Origin: JALENY01 sp036310185
GTDB taxonomy: Bacteria > Bacillota > Clostridia > Lachnospirales > Lachnospiraceae
Assembly (NCBI GenBank): GCA_036310185.1
Contig: JAXJSH010000033.1
Coordinates: forward strand, 3,126 to 67,125
Direction of reading: 5' to 3'
DNA: 64,000 nt
The translations under genes were made by a program, and so were the position numbers. Shown piece after piece: positions 53,277 through 61,662 of this stretch. Each line of letters begins with the position of its first letter. Within the stretch, counting starts at the first letter, position 1. The notes beneath the pieces are model-generated. The model was not told the origin of the DNA. It saw only the letters and a list, made by a program, of their open reading frames with translations, and made no database searches.

Positions 53277-54962
53277 ATGGGATTTAAATCTGACATTGAA
53301 ATCGCTCAGGAGACAGAAATGCTGCACATTACCAAAATTGCTGAAAAAGCTGGTATTGATGCGAAATATCTGGAGCAGTACGGTAACTACAAAGCAAAAA
53401 TCGACTACAATCTGTTAAATGAGACAGAAGGAGAGGATGGAAAACTTGTCCTCGTTACAGCAATCAACCCGACCCCGGCTGGTGAAGGTAAAACAACTAC
53501 AACCGTAGGTCTTGCAGATGGTTTGCAGAAATTAGGCAAAAAAGTAATGGTAGCTCTTCGCGAGCCGTCCTTGGGACCGGTATTTGGTGTAAAAGGCGGT
53601 GCTGCAGGCGGCGGATACGCACAGGTAGTTCCGATGGAAGACATCAACCTTCACTTTACCGGTGACTTCCACGCAATCGGCGCAGCAAACAACCTGCTGG
53701 CAGCTATGCTGGACAACCACATTTTCCAGGGCAACGAATTAAACATTGACCCGAGAAAAATCACATGGAGAAGATGTGTGGACATGAACGACCGTCAGCT
53801 TCGTTTTGTCGTTGATGGTATGGGCGGAAGAACAAACGGTGTGCCGAGAGAAGATGGTTACGATATCACCGTAGCATCTGAAATCATGGCAGTTCTGTGT
53901 CTGGCAAAAGACGTAGATGACCTGAAAGCACGTCTTGCAAGAATCATCGTTGGTTATACATATGGAAAACCGTCAGAGCAGAAACCGGTTACCGCTGGTG
54001 ATCTGAAAGCACAGGGCGCTATGGCAGCTCTGTTAAAAGACGCTCTGAAACCGAACCTGGTTCAGACTCTGGAACATGTACCGGCAATCGTTCACGGCGG
54101 CCCGTTCGCAAACATCGCTCACGGATGTAACTCTGTAATCGCTACAAAGATGGCTATGAGACTTGGTGACTATGCGATCACCGAAGCTGGTTTCGGTGCT
54201 GACCTTGGTGCTGAGAAATTCCTTGACATCAAATGCCGTATGGCAGGTCTGAAACCGTCAGCAGTTGTTATCGTAGCTACCGTACGTGCACTGAAATACA
54301 ACGGCGGTGTTCCGAAAGCAGAACTGAACAACGAAAACCTGGAAGCTCTGGAAAAAGGTATGCCGAACCTTCTGAAACATGTAAGCAATATCAAAAACGT
54401 ATACAAACTTCCGTGTGTTGTTGCAATCAATGCATTCCCGACCGATACCAAGGCAGAACTTGACCTGGTAGAAGCAAAATGTAAAGATCTGGGCGTTAAC
54501 GTTGCTCTGTCTGAAGTATGGGCAAAAGGCGGCGAAGGCGGTGTTGCTCTTGCACAGGAAGTTATCCGTCTTGTAGAAGAGCCGAACGACTTCACATATT
54601 CCTACGAACTGGAAGGTTCCATCGAAGATAAACTGAATCAGATCGTTCAGAAGATTTACGGCGGTAAGAAAGCCGTTCTTACAGCGAATGCTCAGAAACA
54701 GGCAAAACAGCTTGAAGATCTTGGATATGGCAACTGCCCGATCTGTGTAGCAAAAACACAGTACAGCTTAACCGATGATCAGACAAAACTCGGTGCTCCG
54801 ACCGACTTCGAAGTAACCGTACGTAACCTGAAGATTTCTGCAGGTGCAGGCTTCATCGTAGCTCTGACCGGTGAAATTATGACCATGCCAGGTCTCCCGA
54901 AAGTTCCGGCAGCAGAACGTATCGATGTAGATTCAACAGGTAAGATCTCCGGATTATTCTAA
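53277..54962 (+). CDS. fhs: Formate-tetrahydrofolate ligase
   Basis: 561 aa, ATP-dependent activation of formate to 10-formyl-THF. The P-loop-like [14 protein letters not shown] is at residues about 66-79, with [22 protein letters not shown] (about 97-118), and the N-terminal [19 protein letters not shown]. Normal length. It begins the methyl-branch part of the cluster, 72 bp after folT, and ends before a terminator. Confidence 0.96.
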   Translation: MGFKSDIEIAQETEMLHITKIAEKAGIDAKYLEQYGNYKAKIDYNLLNETEGEDGKLVLVTAINPTPAGEGKTTTTVGLADGLQKLGKKVMVALREPSLGPVFGVKGGAAGGGYAQVVPMEDINLHFTGDFHAIGAANNLLAAMLDNHIFQGNELNIDPRKITWRRCVDMNDRQLRFVVDGMGGRTNGVPREDGYDITVASEIMAVLCLAKDVDDLKARLARIIVGYTYGKPSEQKPVTAGDLKAQGAMAALLKDALKPNLVQTLEHVPAIVHGGPFANIAHGCNSVIATKMAMRLGDYAITEAGFGADLGAEKFLDIKCRMAGLKPSAVVIVATVRALKYNGGVPKAELNNENLEALEKGMPNLLKHVSNIKNVYKLPCVVAINAFPTDTKAELDLVEAKCKDLGVNVALSEVWAKGGEGGVALAQEVIRLVEEPNDFTYSYELEGSIEDKLNQIVQKIYGGKKAVLTANAQKQAKQLEDLGYGNCPICVAKTQYSLTDDQTKLGAPTDFEVTVRNLKISAGAGFIVALTGEIMTMPGLPKVPAAERIDVDSTGKISGLF

Positions 54963-54982
54963 GATTTAAGATTTGTCACAAG

Positions 54983-55017
54983 AGCCCGGTCCGACCAATG
55001 TGCCGGTCCGGGCTTTT
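54983..55017 (+). terminator. Terminator after fhs
   Basis: Stem AGCCCGG (54983-54989) with CCGGGCT (55008-55014) plus inner pairs, then TTTT. It probably lowers but does not abolish fchA-folD expression; no clear promoter is seen in the 90 bp that follow. Confidence 0.7.
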
Positions 55018-55108
55018 GCTCTATAGGAAAAGGCGTGTTGTGCCGCGGTGCGTCCCTGCATGCCTGGCTCCAAAGAAATGAAGAACGACAGGACAAGGAG
55101 AAAAAACA

Positions 55109-55741
55109 ATGGGATTTTCAACAGCTCCATGTAATGAATTTGTAGAAGTGCTTGCTTCAAAAGCGCCGGTTCCGGGCGGCGGCGGAGCATCTGCTCTGGT
55201 AGGTGCAGTCGGTACCGCTCTTGGAAATATGGTAGGAAGCCTTACTGTAGGTAAGAAAAAATATGCAGATGTAGAAGCTGAGATGTATGAACTGAAAGCA
55301 AAAGCAGACCAGCTTCAGGCAGATCTGCTTCGTCTGATTGAGCGCGATGCAGAGGTATTTGAACCGTTGGCAAAGGCTTATGGTATGCCGCGTGAGACCG
55401 AAGAAGAAAAGGCAGAAAAAGCCCGTGTTATGGAAATTGTATTAAAAGATGCATGTTCCGTTCCGATGGAAATCATGGAAAAATGCTGTGAAGCCATCGA
55501 TCTGATCGTGGAATTTGCAGCGAAAGGTTCCGCACTTGCGATCAGTGATGCAGGTGTAGGCGCTGCGTTCTGTAAAGGTGCGCTTCAGGGTGCCAGCCTT
55601 AACGTATACATCAATACAAAATCCATGGCGAACCGGGAATATGCGGAAGAATTAAACGCAAAGGCAGATGCTATGCTGGAAAAATACACCAAAATCGCAG
55701 ATGAAGTATTTGAAAGCGTACTTGGAAGATTAAAAAAATAA
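55109..55741 (+). CDS. fchA: Methenyl-THF cyclohydrolase (formiminocyclodeaminase-like)
   Basis: 210 aa member of the cyclodeaminase/cyclohydrolase family (PF04961). The Gly-rich KAPVPGGGGASALVGAVGTALGNMV (residues about 17-41) is diagnostic. In acetogens this protein converts 10-formyl-THF to 5,10-methenyl-THF. Its presence next to a FolD lacking cyclohydrolase residues argues that it carries that step here. folD follows at 23 bp. Confidence 0.9.
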   Translation: MGFSTAPCNEFVEVLASKAPVPGGGGASALVGAVGTALGNMVGSLTVGKKKYADVEAEMYELKAKADQLQADLLRLIERDAEVFEPLAKAYGMPRETEEEKAEKARVMEIVLKDACSVPMEIMEKCCEAIDLIVEFAAKGSALAISDAGVGAAFCKGALQGASLNVYINTKSMANREYAEELNAKADAMLEKYTKIADEVFESVLGRLKK

Positions 55742-55764
55742 AAAGAGCATAGGCGGAGGAGAAA

Positions 55765-56616
55765 ATGGCAAAACAATTATTAGGGAAAGAAGTAACCGCA
55801 GCTTTGAACGAAAAAATCAAGGCAAATGTTGCTGATCTTCAGGCAAAAGGCGTTAATCCGACACTGGGTATCGTTCGCGTAGGCGAAAGACCGGATGACC
55901 TTTCCTATGAGAGAGGCGCAACAAAACGTTGTGAGACTTTAGGCGTTGCCTACGAAAAATTCCTTCTTCCGGAAGACTGTACCCAGGAAGAACTGATGGC
56001 AACCATCGAAAAAGTAAATAATGATGACAAAATTCATGGTGTTCTGATCTTCAGACCGCTTCCGAAACATCTGGACGAAGCAGCTGTGATCAAAGCATTG
56101 AAACCGGAAAAGGACGTGGACGGAATCACAGACGGTTCCATGGTAGGCGTTTTTGCCGGAACAAAACAGGGATTCCCGCCATGTACACCGCAGGCTTGTA
56201 TGGAGATTCTGGATCATTACGGAATCGACTGCACAGGAAAAAAAGCAGTTGTTGTTGGCCGCAGCCTTGTAGTAGGCAAACCGGCAGCCATGATGCTGCT
56301 GAAAAAGAACGCAACCGTTACCGTATGTCATACCAGAACAAAAGATATGCCGTCTGTAGTAAAAGAGGCTGAAATCGTTATTGTTGCTGCCGGCCGTGCA
56401 GGTGTAGTGGACGGTTCTTATCTGTCAGCAGGACAGACCGTTATTGATGTAGGTATCAATGTGAACGCAGAAGGCAAACTGTGCGGTGACGTTAACTATG
56501 CAGAAGCGGAACCGATCGTTGATGCGATTACTCCGGTTCCGGGCGGTGTTGGAAGCGTAACAACTTCCGTACTGGTTGGTCACGTGGTAGAAGCTGCTAT
56601 GCGTACTCTGGAATAA
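55765..56616 (+). CDS. folD: Methylenetetrahydrofolate dehydrogenase (FolD family), probably without cyclohydrolase activity
   Basis: 283 aa. The fold is clearly FolD: VGERPDDLSYERGATKRC (residues 39-56), GVLIFRPLPKH (92-102), KDVDGITD (116-123) and the Rossmann motif VVGRSLVVGKPAAMMLL. Aligned on VG-x7-Y, the canonical Y-x3-K lysine is Ala52 and the canonical Gln of V-Q-L-P-L-P is Phe96; the Asp of DVDG is kept (Asp119). Lys and Gln are the residues needed for cyclohydrolase activity in bifunctional FolD, so this is probably a monofunctional dehydrogenase. Confidence 0.92.
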   Translation: MAKQLLGKEVTAALNEKIKANVADLQAKGVNPTLGIVRVGERPDDLSYERGATKRCETLGVAYEKFLLPEDCTQEELMATIEKVNNDDKIHGVLIFRPLPKHLDEAAVIKALKPEKDVDGITDGSMVGVFAGTKQGFPPCTPQACMEILDHYGIDCTGKKAVVVGRSLVVGKPAAMMLLKKNATVTVCHTRTKDMPSVVKEAEIVIVAAGRAGVVDGSYLSAGQTVIDVGINVNAEGKLCGDVNYAEAEPIVDAITPVPGGVGSVTTSVLVGHVVEAAMRTLE

Positions 56617-56641
56617 AACTTTTTAAACGAAGGAGAACACA

Positions 56642-57028
56642 ATGAAAAAACTCGTAGTCGTTGATAAAGAAAACTGTATGGCGTGTATGGAATGTGTTGT
56701 TTCCTGTTCTGAAGCTTTTTACAAAGAATTTGATCCGTACAAATCCTGTATTAACATTGAGGAGAAAAACGGAAAAGTAAAAACCACAGTTTGTATTCAG
56801 TGCGGAAAATGTGCCCGTGAATGTCCGGAAGGTGCCATTACACAGAATGCGAAGGGCGTATATATGGTAAATAAGAAAAAATGTATCGCCTGCGGCAAAT
56901 GTGTGGAAGTATGTCCTATGCATGTCATGGTGCTGGCTCCAGGCGCAGAAGCAGCAAGCAAATGTATTGCCTGCGGTATCTGTGCAAAAGCATGTCCGAT
57001 GGATATTCTGGAAGTTCAGGAAAAATAA
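56642..57028 (+). CDS. Polyferredoxin-like 4Fe-4S electron carrier
   Basis: 128 aa with four C-x2-C-x2-C-x3-C-type motifs: CMACMECVVSC (residues about 13-23), CIQCGKCAREC, CIACGKCVEVC and CIACGICAKAC, so up to four [4Fe-4S] clusters. It resembles CooF/HycB-like subunits. It begins 25 bp after folD and is followed by a terminator, then the hydrogenase, so it may shuttle electrons between CODH or MetF/FolD and hydrogenase. Confidence 0.85.
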   Translation: MKKLVVVDKENCMACMECVVSCSEAFYKEFDPYKSCINIEEKNGKVKTTVCIQCGKCARECPEGAITQNAKGVYMVNKKKCIACGKCVEVCPMHVMVLAPGAEAASKCIACGICAKACPMDILEVQEK

Positions 57029-57051
57029 ATAACCCTTTATAAAATATGGCA

Positions 57052-57109
57052 AAAAAGTACCGGAAGACTGTGAATGAAAAGTTTATGGTTTTCAGGTACT
57101 TTTTATTTT
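57052..57109 (+). terminator. Terminator after the polyferredoxin gene
   Basis: AAAAAGTACC (57052-57061) pairs with GGTACTTTTT (57096-57105), followed by ATTTTG; it ends the folate-branch operon. Confidence 0.75.
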
Positions 57110-57189
57110 GATGTTTTACTTTATTTTTCTGATATGAATTATGAATATGTGAGAATTATGGTGTTTTTAAATTTGTACAAGAAGTGCAG

Positions 57190-57218
57190 TTGAATTTTGT
57201 GAAAAATTACGGTATATT
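57190..57218 (+). promoter_or_regulatory. Promoter of the [FeFe] hydrogenase gene
   Basis: TTGAAT (57190-57195), 17-bp spacer, TATATT (57213-57218). The 275-bp gap otherwise holds the upstream terminator and AT-rich leader only. Confidence 0.55.
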
Positions 57219-57303
57219 TAATATAAAGGTAGCTGTTCTTATCTTCTGAACAGTTATATATACGTTTTATTATGTGCAAAGTTTTAACAAAGGAGACTTA
57301 TTT

Positions 57304-58809
57304 ATGAGAGGAATGGAGACACTGGTAAGGAAAATTCGAAGAAAAGTCTTTACCGAAGTTGCAAAAGTAGGTTTTAATTCAAATCCGGAGACTCTGAACC
57401 ATGATATTGAAGCGATTCCATATCACATCGTGCAGGAGACACCGAGATACCGTGAAAGTATTTACCGTGAACGTGCGGTTGCAAGCGAACGTGTTCGTCT
57501 GGCTATGGGTATGTCCCTTCGCCCGGAGAACAAAGCAGTACATATCACATCCGGTATTGAAGCCAGCAACATTGACGAAAAATATTATGAGCCGCCTCTG
57601 ATGCAGGTAGTTCCGTCTGCCTGTGATGCCTGTGACGTGAAAAAATATGAAGTCAGCAATATGTGCCGCGGCTGTGTGGCACGTCCGTGTCAGCAGGTCT
57701 GTCCAAAGGGCGCTATCAGCATGGTAAACGGAAAATCTTATATCGATCAGAGCAAATGTATCAAATGCGGAAAATGTAAATCAGTCTGTCCATACGATGC
57801 GATTGCGAAAAAAGAGCGTCCATGTGTAAAAGCATGTGGTGTAGGTGCAATTGGCAGTGATGAACAGGGCCGTGCATCCATCGACCCGGATAAATGTGTG
57901 TCCTGTGGTATGTGTATGGTAAGTTGCCCCTTTGGTGCTATTTCCGACAAATCCCAGATTTATCAGCTGGCAAAGGCAATGACAGAAGGAAAAAATATTA
58001 TTGCCATCGTAGCGCCGGCTTTTGTAGGTCAGTTTGGTCCGGATGTAACACCGGCCATTTTCCATGCAGCATTAAAAGAACTGGGATTTTCACATGTATT
58101 TGAGGTAGCGCTTGGTGCGGATATCGGAGCAATTGCAGAAGCGCATCACTATGCAGAAAAAGTTGCAACCGGCGAGCTTCCGTTCCTTCTGACTTCCTGC
58201 TGTCCGTCCTGGTCCATGCTGGCCAAGAAATACTTCCCGGATATCATTGACAACATTTCACAGGAGCTGACACCGATGGTGGCAACAGCCCGTAAAGTAA
58301 AACAGGAATATCCGGATTCACAGGTTGTATTTGTCGGTCCGTGTGCGGCTAAAAAGCTGGAAGCTTCCAGAAGAACCGTGCGAAGCGATGTGGATTTCGT
58401 AATTACCTTTGAAGAACTTCAGGGTATGTTTGATGCAAAAGAGATTGATCTGACCAAACTGGAACCGGATCACTCCCTTCATGATGCAACCGGTGTTGGC
58501 CGTGGCTATGCGGTAGCAGGTGGTGTGGCAGAAGGTATTGAGGCATGTTTGAAGGAATACTATCCGGATATCCCGGTTAATATCCAGCATGCGGAAGGTC
58601 TGGCAGACTGTAAAAAAATACTGGCGCTTGCAAAGGCCGGCAAGATCAAAGGCTGTCTGATTGAAGGTATGGGCTGTCCGGGCGGCTGTATGGCTGGCGC
58701 GGGAACCAATATTCCGCTGGCAAAAGCGCAGGCAGAACTGAAAAAATACGTTGCCGGTTCCACAACCAGACTGCCGGATAAGAGTCTGGAAGAGATTGAA
58801 CTGAACTAA
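57304..58809 (+). CDS. [FeFe] hydrogenase, group-B type
   Basis: 501 aa iron-only hydrogenase. N-terminal residues 1-100 lack Fe-S motifs; then CDACDVKKYEVSNMCRGCVARPCQQVCP, CIKCGKCKSVCP and CVSCGMCMVSCP supply three or more [4Fe-4S] clusters (about 108-215). H-cluster motifs are TSCCPSW (about 299-305), GPCAAKKLEA (about 345-354) and GMGCPGGCMAGAG (about 457-469); the L2 and L3 motifs depart from group A (MPC, MACPGG). ATG 57304 has AAAGGAG eight bases upstream. It likely oxidises or evolves H2 with ferredoxin. HydEFG are not in the window. Confidence 0.88.
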   Translation: MRGMETLVRKIRRKVFTEVAKVGFNSNPETLNHDIEAIPYHIVQETPRYRESIYRERAVASERVRLAMGMSLRPENKAVHITSGIEASNIDEKYYEPPLMQVVPSACDACDVKKYEVSNMCRGCVARPCQQVCPKGAISMVNGKSYIDQSKCIKCGKCKSVCPYDAIAKKERPCVKACGVGAIGSDEQGRASIDPDKCVSCGMCMVSCPFGAISDKSQIYQLAKAMTEGKNIIAIVAPAFVGQFGPDVTPAIFHAALKELGFSHVFEVALGADIGAIAEAHHYAEKVATGELPFLLTSCCPSWSMLAKKYFPDIIDNISQELTPMVATARKVKQEYPDSQVVFVGPCAAKKLEASRRTVRSDVDFVITFEELQGMFDAKEIDLTKLEPDHSLHDATGVGRGYAVAGGVAEGIEACLKEYYPDIPVNIQHAEGLADCKKILALAKAGKIKGCLIEGMGCPGGCMAGAGTNIPLAKAQAELKKYVAGSTTRLPDKSLEEIELN

Positions 58810-58821
58810 TCTGTATTTTCC

Positions 58822-58913
58822 TTGAATTTTGGCAGCAGATACCTTATACTTATGACAGAGGTAATCCAAAGGAGGATTTTTCGGAATGTATGTTCCGGAA
58901 AATTCTCCTTTTT
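58822..58913 (+). promoter_or_regulatory. Promoter and immediate terminator/attenuator
   Basis: TTGAAT (58822-58827), 17-bp spacer, TATACT (58845-58850). About 15 bases after the expected start is a long hairpin: AAAGGAGGATTTTTCGGAA at 58868-58886 pairs (with small mismatches) with TTCCGGAAAATTCTCCTTTT (58893-58912), followed by a T-run. It ends the hydrogenase transcript and would attenuate the new transcript toward the ATP-grasp gene. Confidence 0.6.
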
Positions 58914-58970
58914 TCTGTTATCGAAAAGGGAGGAAAGGAGCGTATGGCTGTATTTTGATGCAAATACACC

Positions 58971-61526
58971 ATGCAAAGAGATGATATGACAGATCCGGAA
59001 AGAGTCAGTACAGGTATAACAGGAATTGATAAAGCCATTGATATGCTGCGCATGGGAGATAACGTGGTATGGCAGGTGGATTCGGTGGCTGATTACCGGG
59101 AAATCGTGGCGCCCTATGTGGAGCAGGCAAAACGGGACGGACGTGCGATTTACTATTTCCGTTTTGGAACCCATGAACCGGTTCTGGATGATACAAGGGG
59201 CATTACCGTATATGAACTGAATGCCAAAAAAGGATTTGAATACTTTGCGATGAAGATACATATGCTGATCCGGGATGCCGGACGGGATGCTTTTTATGTG
59301 TTTGACTGTCTGACGGATCTGCTGAAATACTGGTATTCGGACCTGATGATCGGAAATTTTTTCCGTGTCACCTGTCCATATCTGTATGAACTGCATACCG
59401 TTGCTTATTTTGCAATTATTCGCGGTGCGCATATCAATCATGCAGTCAGCCGAATCCGTGATACGACCCAGGTTTTGCTGGATCTGTTCAATGTGGGCGG
59501 TAATTTTTATTTTCAGCCCCTGAAGGTATGGAAACGTTCCTCGGAAACCATGTTTCTGCCCCATGAGCTGAAAGCGGAAGAGGCCATACCGGTCACCTCC
59601 AGTTCCAAAGCGGCTACGCTTTTTTCCCAGTTTGGCTTCAACTGGGGACAGATTGATTACTGGGATGTGGTGTTTCAGGATGCTTCCATGAAACTGTCCG
59701 GGTCTATGGAGACGCAGGAAGAGGCGAAAGAACTGCTGCTTCGCCTGTTGATTGGCGAGGATACATCGATTGTGGATCTGTGCCGGAAATATATTACACT
59801 CCGGGATCTGCTGAACATAAAATCGAGAGAGATCGGTACCGGCCGCATCGGCGGAAAAGCAGTCGGTATGTTTCTTGCCAGAAAGATACTTCAGGCAGAT
59901 GAGGAAAACAGGTTTGCTCCTTATCTGGAGGCCCACGATTCCTTTTACATGGGGGCAGATGTATTTTATACTTACATTGTTCAAAACGGGTGCTGGCGTC
60001 TGCGTACCAAACAGAAAACCCGGAACGGATACTATGAATACGCAGCACCTCTTCAGGAAAAGCTGAAAAACGGAAAATTTTCGGATGATATAGAGGAACA
60101 GATCAAACAAATGCTGGAATATTTTGGACAGTCACCCATTATTGTGCGTTCCAGTTCGCTGCAGGAAGATAATTTTGGCAATGCCTTTGCCGGAAAATAT
60201 GACAGCGTGTTCTGCCCTAATCAGGGAACGCTGGAAGAGCGGTATGAGGCCTTTTTGGAGGCGGTGCGAACGGTTTATGCCAGTACCATGAATCCGGATG
60301 CACTACAATACCGTATGAACCGCGGGCTCTGGGATAAAGATGAGCAGATGGCCCTTCTGATACAGCGTGTATCTGGAGACCATTATGGCAATTACTTTTT
60401 CCCGCATATTGCGGGGGTAGGCAACTCATCCAATCTGTATGTATGGGATAAAAGCATTGATATGTCAGCCGGTATGCTTCGGCTTGTATTTGGTCTGGGA
60501 ACGAGAGCGGTAGACCGGGTTGTGGGTGATTATCCGCGCATCGTCTGTCTGGATGATCCGGGCAGAGCGCCGCTGGTGTCCCATGGAGATGAAAAAAAGT
60601 TTTCCCAGCACTATGTGGATCTGCTGGATCTGAAGCAGAACAAATGGACCCATGTAGGTGTCAATGAGATATTAAAAGAAAAAATAAAAACAGATAAAAA
60701 TCTTTTTGCCGCCATGGATTATGAAACCATGCGCTGGCTGCGGGAACTGGGGCGGGAAGCGCCGATTACCTATATCATGAACTTTAAAAAGCTTCTGGAA
60801 AAGACCGATTTTCCGGATTTTATGCGCTCCATACTGAAATGCCTGTCGGAGACTTACGATTATCCGGTGGATATTGAATTTGCCGCCAATTTTGATGAAA
60901 ACGGTGAATATAAGGTGAATCTGCTGCAATGCCGTCCGCTGCAGACCAGAGGACTCGGAAAAAATATAGAGATTCAGGAACTGAGAGAAGGGGATGACTG
61001 CTTCTTCTATACGGAAGGGAATTTTATGGGCGGAAATGTACGTCTGCCCATTGACTATGTGGTTTATGTAAAAGCGAAAGAATATCTGGCGGAAAACGAG
61101 CAGAACCGTTATCTGGTGGCGAGGGCTGTGGGGCGTCTGAATGAAGCTCTGAAAAATAAAAATGCCATGCTGATCGGGCCGGGAAGATGGGGAACCACGA
61201 CCACATCTCTGGGTGTGCCGGTTCATTTTACGGAAATCTGCCATATGAATGCCATGTGCGAGGTGGCTGATCCGGATCTGAATCTGATGCCGGAGCTCTC
61301 TTACGGAAGTCATTTTTTTCAGGATCTGGTGGAGTCGGGGGTCTTTTACTGTGCGCTGTTTGACCGGGAGCCGGGAGTGCTGCTGAACCGTGATTTTGTT
61401 CTTGAAAAAGAAAACTGTATAAAGGAACTGATCAATACAGATTTTGGTCATGTGATCCATGTGGCAAAGACGCCGGGACTTCAGCTGTATTCTGATATTA
61501 CAAATCAACGTCTGGTCTGCCGATGA
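58971..61526 (+). CDS. PEP synthase/PPDK-like ATP-grasp protein with degenerate RecA/KaiC-like N-terminus
   Basis: 851 aa. Residues about 10-210 resemble a KaiC/RecA-like domain opening TGITGIDKAIDMLRMGDNVVWQ, but the P-loop Gly-Lys-Thr is absent. Residues about 280-660 are the PPDK_N nucleotide-binding domain: IGGKAVGMFLARKIL, PIIVRSSSLQEDNFG, NAFAGKYDSVF and NLLQCRPLQTRG. The phosphohistidine and PEP-binding domains of true PPDK/PEP synthase are absent; a further domain (about 690-851, GPGRWGTTTTS) replaces them. No RBS precedes ATG 58971; the well-placed ATG 58944 is followed by in-frame TGA. ATG 58986 is a further option. Function is unknown. Confidence 0.78.
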   Translation: MQRDDMTDPERVSTGITGIDKAIDMLRMGDNVVWQVDSVADYREIVAPYVEQAKRDGRAIYYFRFGTHEPVLDDTRGITVYELNAKKGFEYFAMKIHMLIRDAGRDAFYVFDCLTDLLKYWYSDLMIGNFFRVTCPYLYELHTVAYFAIIRGAHINHAVSRIRDTTQVLLDLFNVGGNFYFQPLKVWKRSSETMFLPHELKAEEAIPVTSSSKAATLFSQFGFNWGQIDYWDVVFQDASMKLSGSMETQEEAKELLLRLLIGEDTSIVDLCRKYITLRDLLNIKSREIGTGRIGGKAVGMFLARKILQADEENRFAPYLEAHDSFYMGADVFYTYIVQNGCWRLRTKQKTRNGYYEYAAPLQEKLKNGKFSDDIEEQIKQMLEYFGQSPIIVRSSSLQEDNFGNAFAGKYDSVFCPNQGTLEERYEAFLEAVRTVYASTMNPDALQYRMNRGLWDKDEQMALLIQRVSGDHYGNYFFPHIAGVGNSSNLYVWDKSIDMSAGMLRLVFGLGTRAVDRVVGDYPRIVCLDDPGRAPLVSHGDEKKFSQHYVDLLDLKQNKWTHVGVNEILKEKIKTDKNLFAAMDYETMRWLRELGREAPITYIMNFKKLLEKTDFPDFMRSILKCLSETYDYPVDIEFAANFDENGEYKVNLLQCRPLQTRGLGKNIEIQELREGDDCFFYTEGNFMGGNVRLPIDYVVYVKAKEYLAENEQNRYLVARAVGRLNEALKNKNAMLIGPGRWGTTTTSLGVPVHFTEICHMNAMCEVADPDLNLMPELSYGSHFFQDLVESGVFYCALFDREPGVLLNRDFVLEKENCIKELINTDFGHVIHVAKTPGLQLYSDITNQRLVCR

Positions 61527-61615
61527 TAAGAGAAAAAAATATCTGCAGAAAGATACCGGTTAGAATCCAGTGAAGAAACAGGATGACACAGCACGGAATT
61601 CTGTTATAAAATCTG

Positions 61616-61655
61616 CCCCCTGTTCATATACATATTAAAGTATAAGAACAGGGGG
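61616..61655 (+). promoter_or_regulatory. Inverted repeat covering the spoIVA ribosome binding site
   Basis: CCCCCTGTTC (61616-61625) pairs perfectly with GAACAGGGGG (61646-61655). The 3' arm contains the AGGGGGA Shine-Dalgarno of spoIVA (61650-61656). In RNA this would sequester the RBS; at DNA level it may be an operator. A clear sigma-E promoter could not be placed. Confidence 0.6.
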
Positions 61656-61662
61656 ATTAACT

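Noticed and set aside
58944..58971. Selenocysteine at the in-frame TGA of the ATP-grasp gene
   Set aside because: No SECIS-like hairpin directly after the TGA, no catalytic context at residue 5, and no sel genes in the window.
61600..61662. Sigma-E promoter for spoIVA
   Set aside because: TCATATA-like and CATATT-like pieces occur, but not with the right spacing to a -10; left unassigned.
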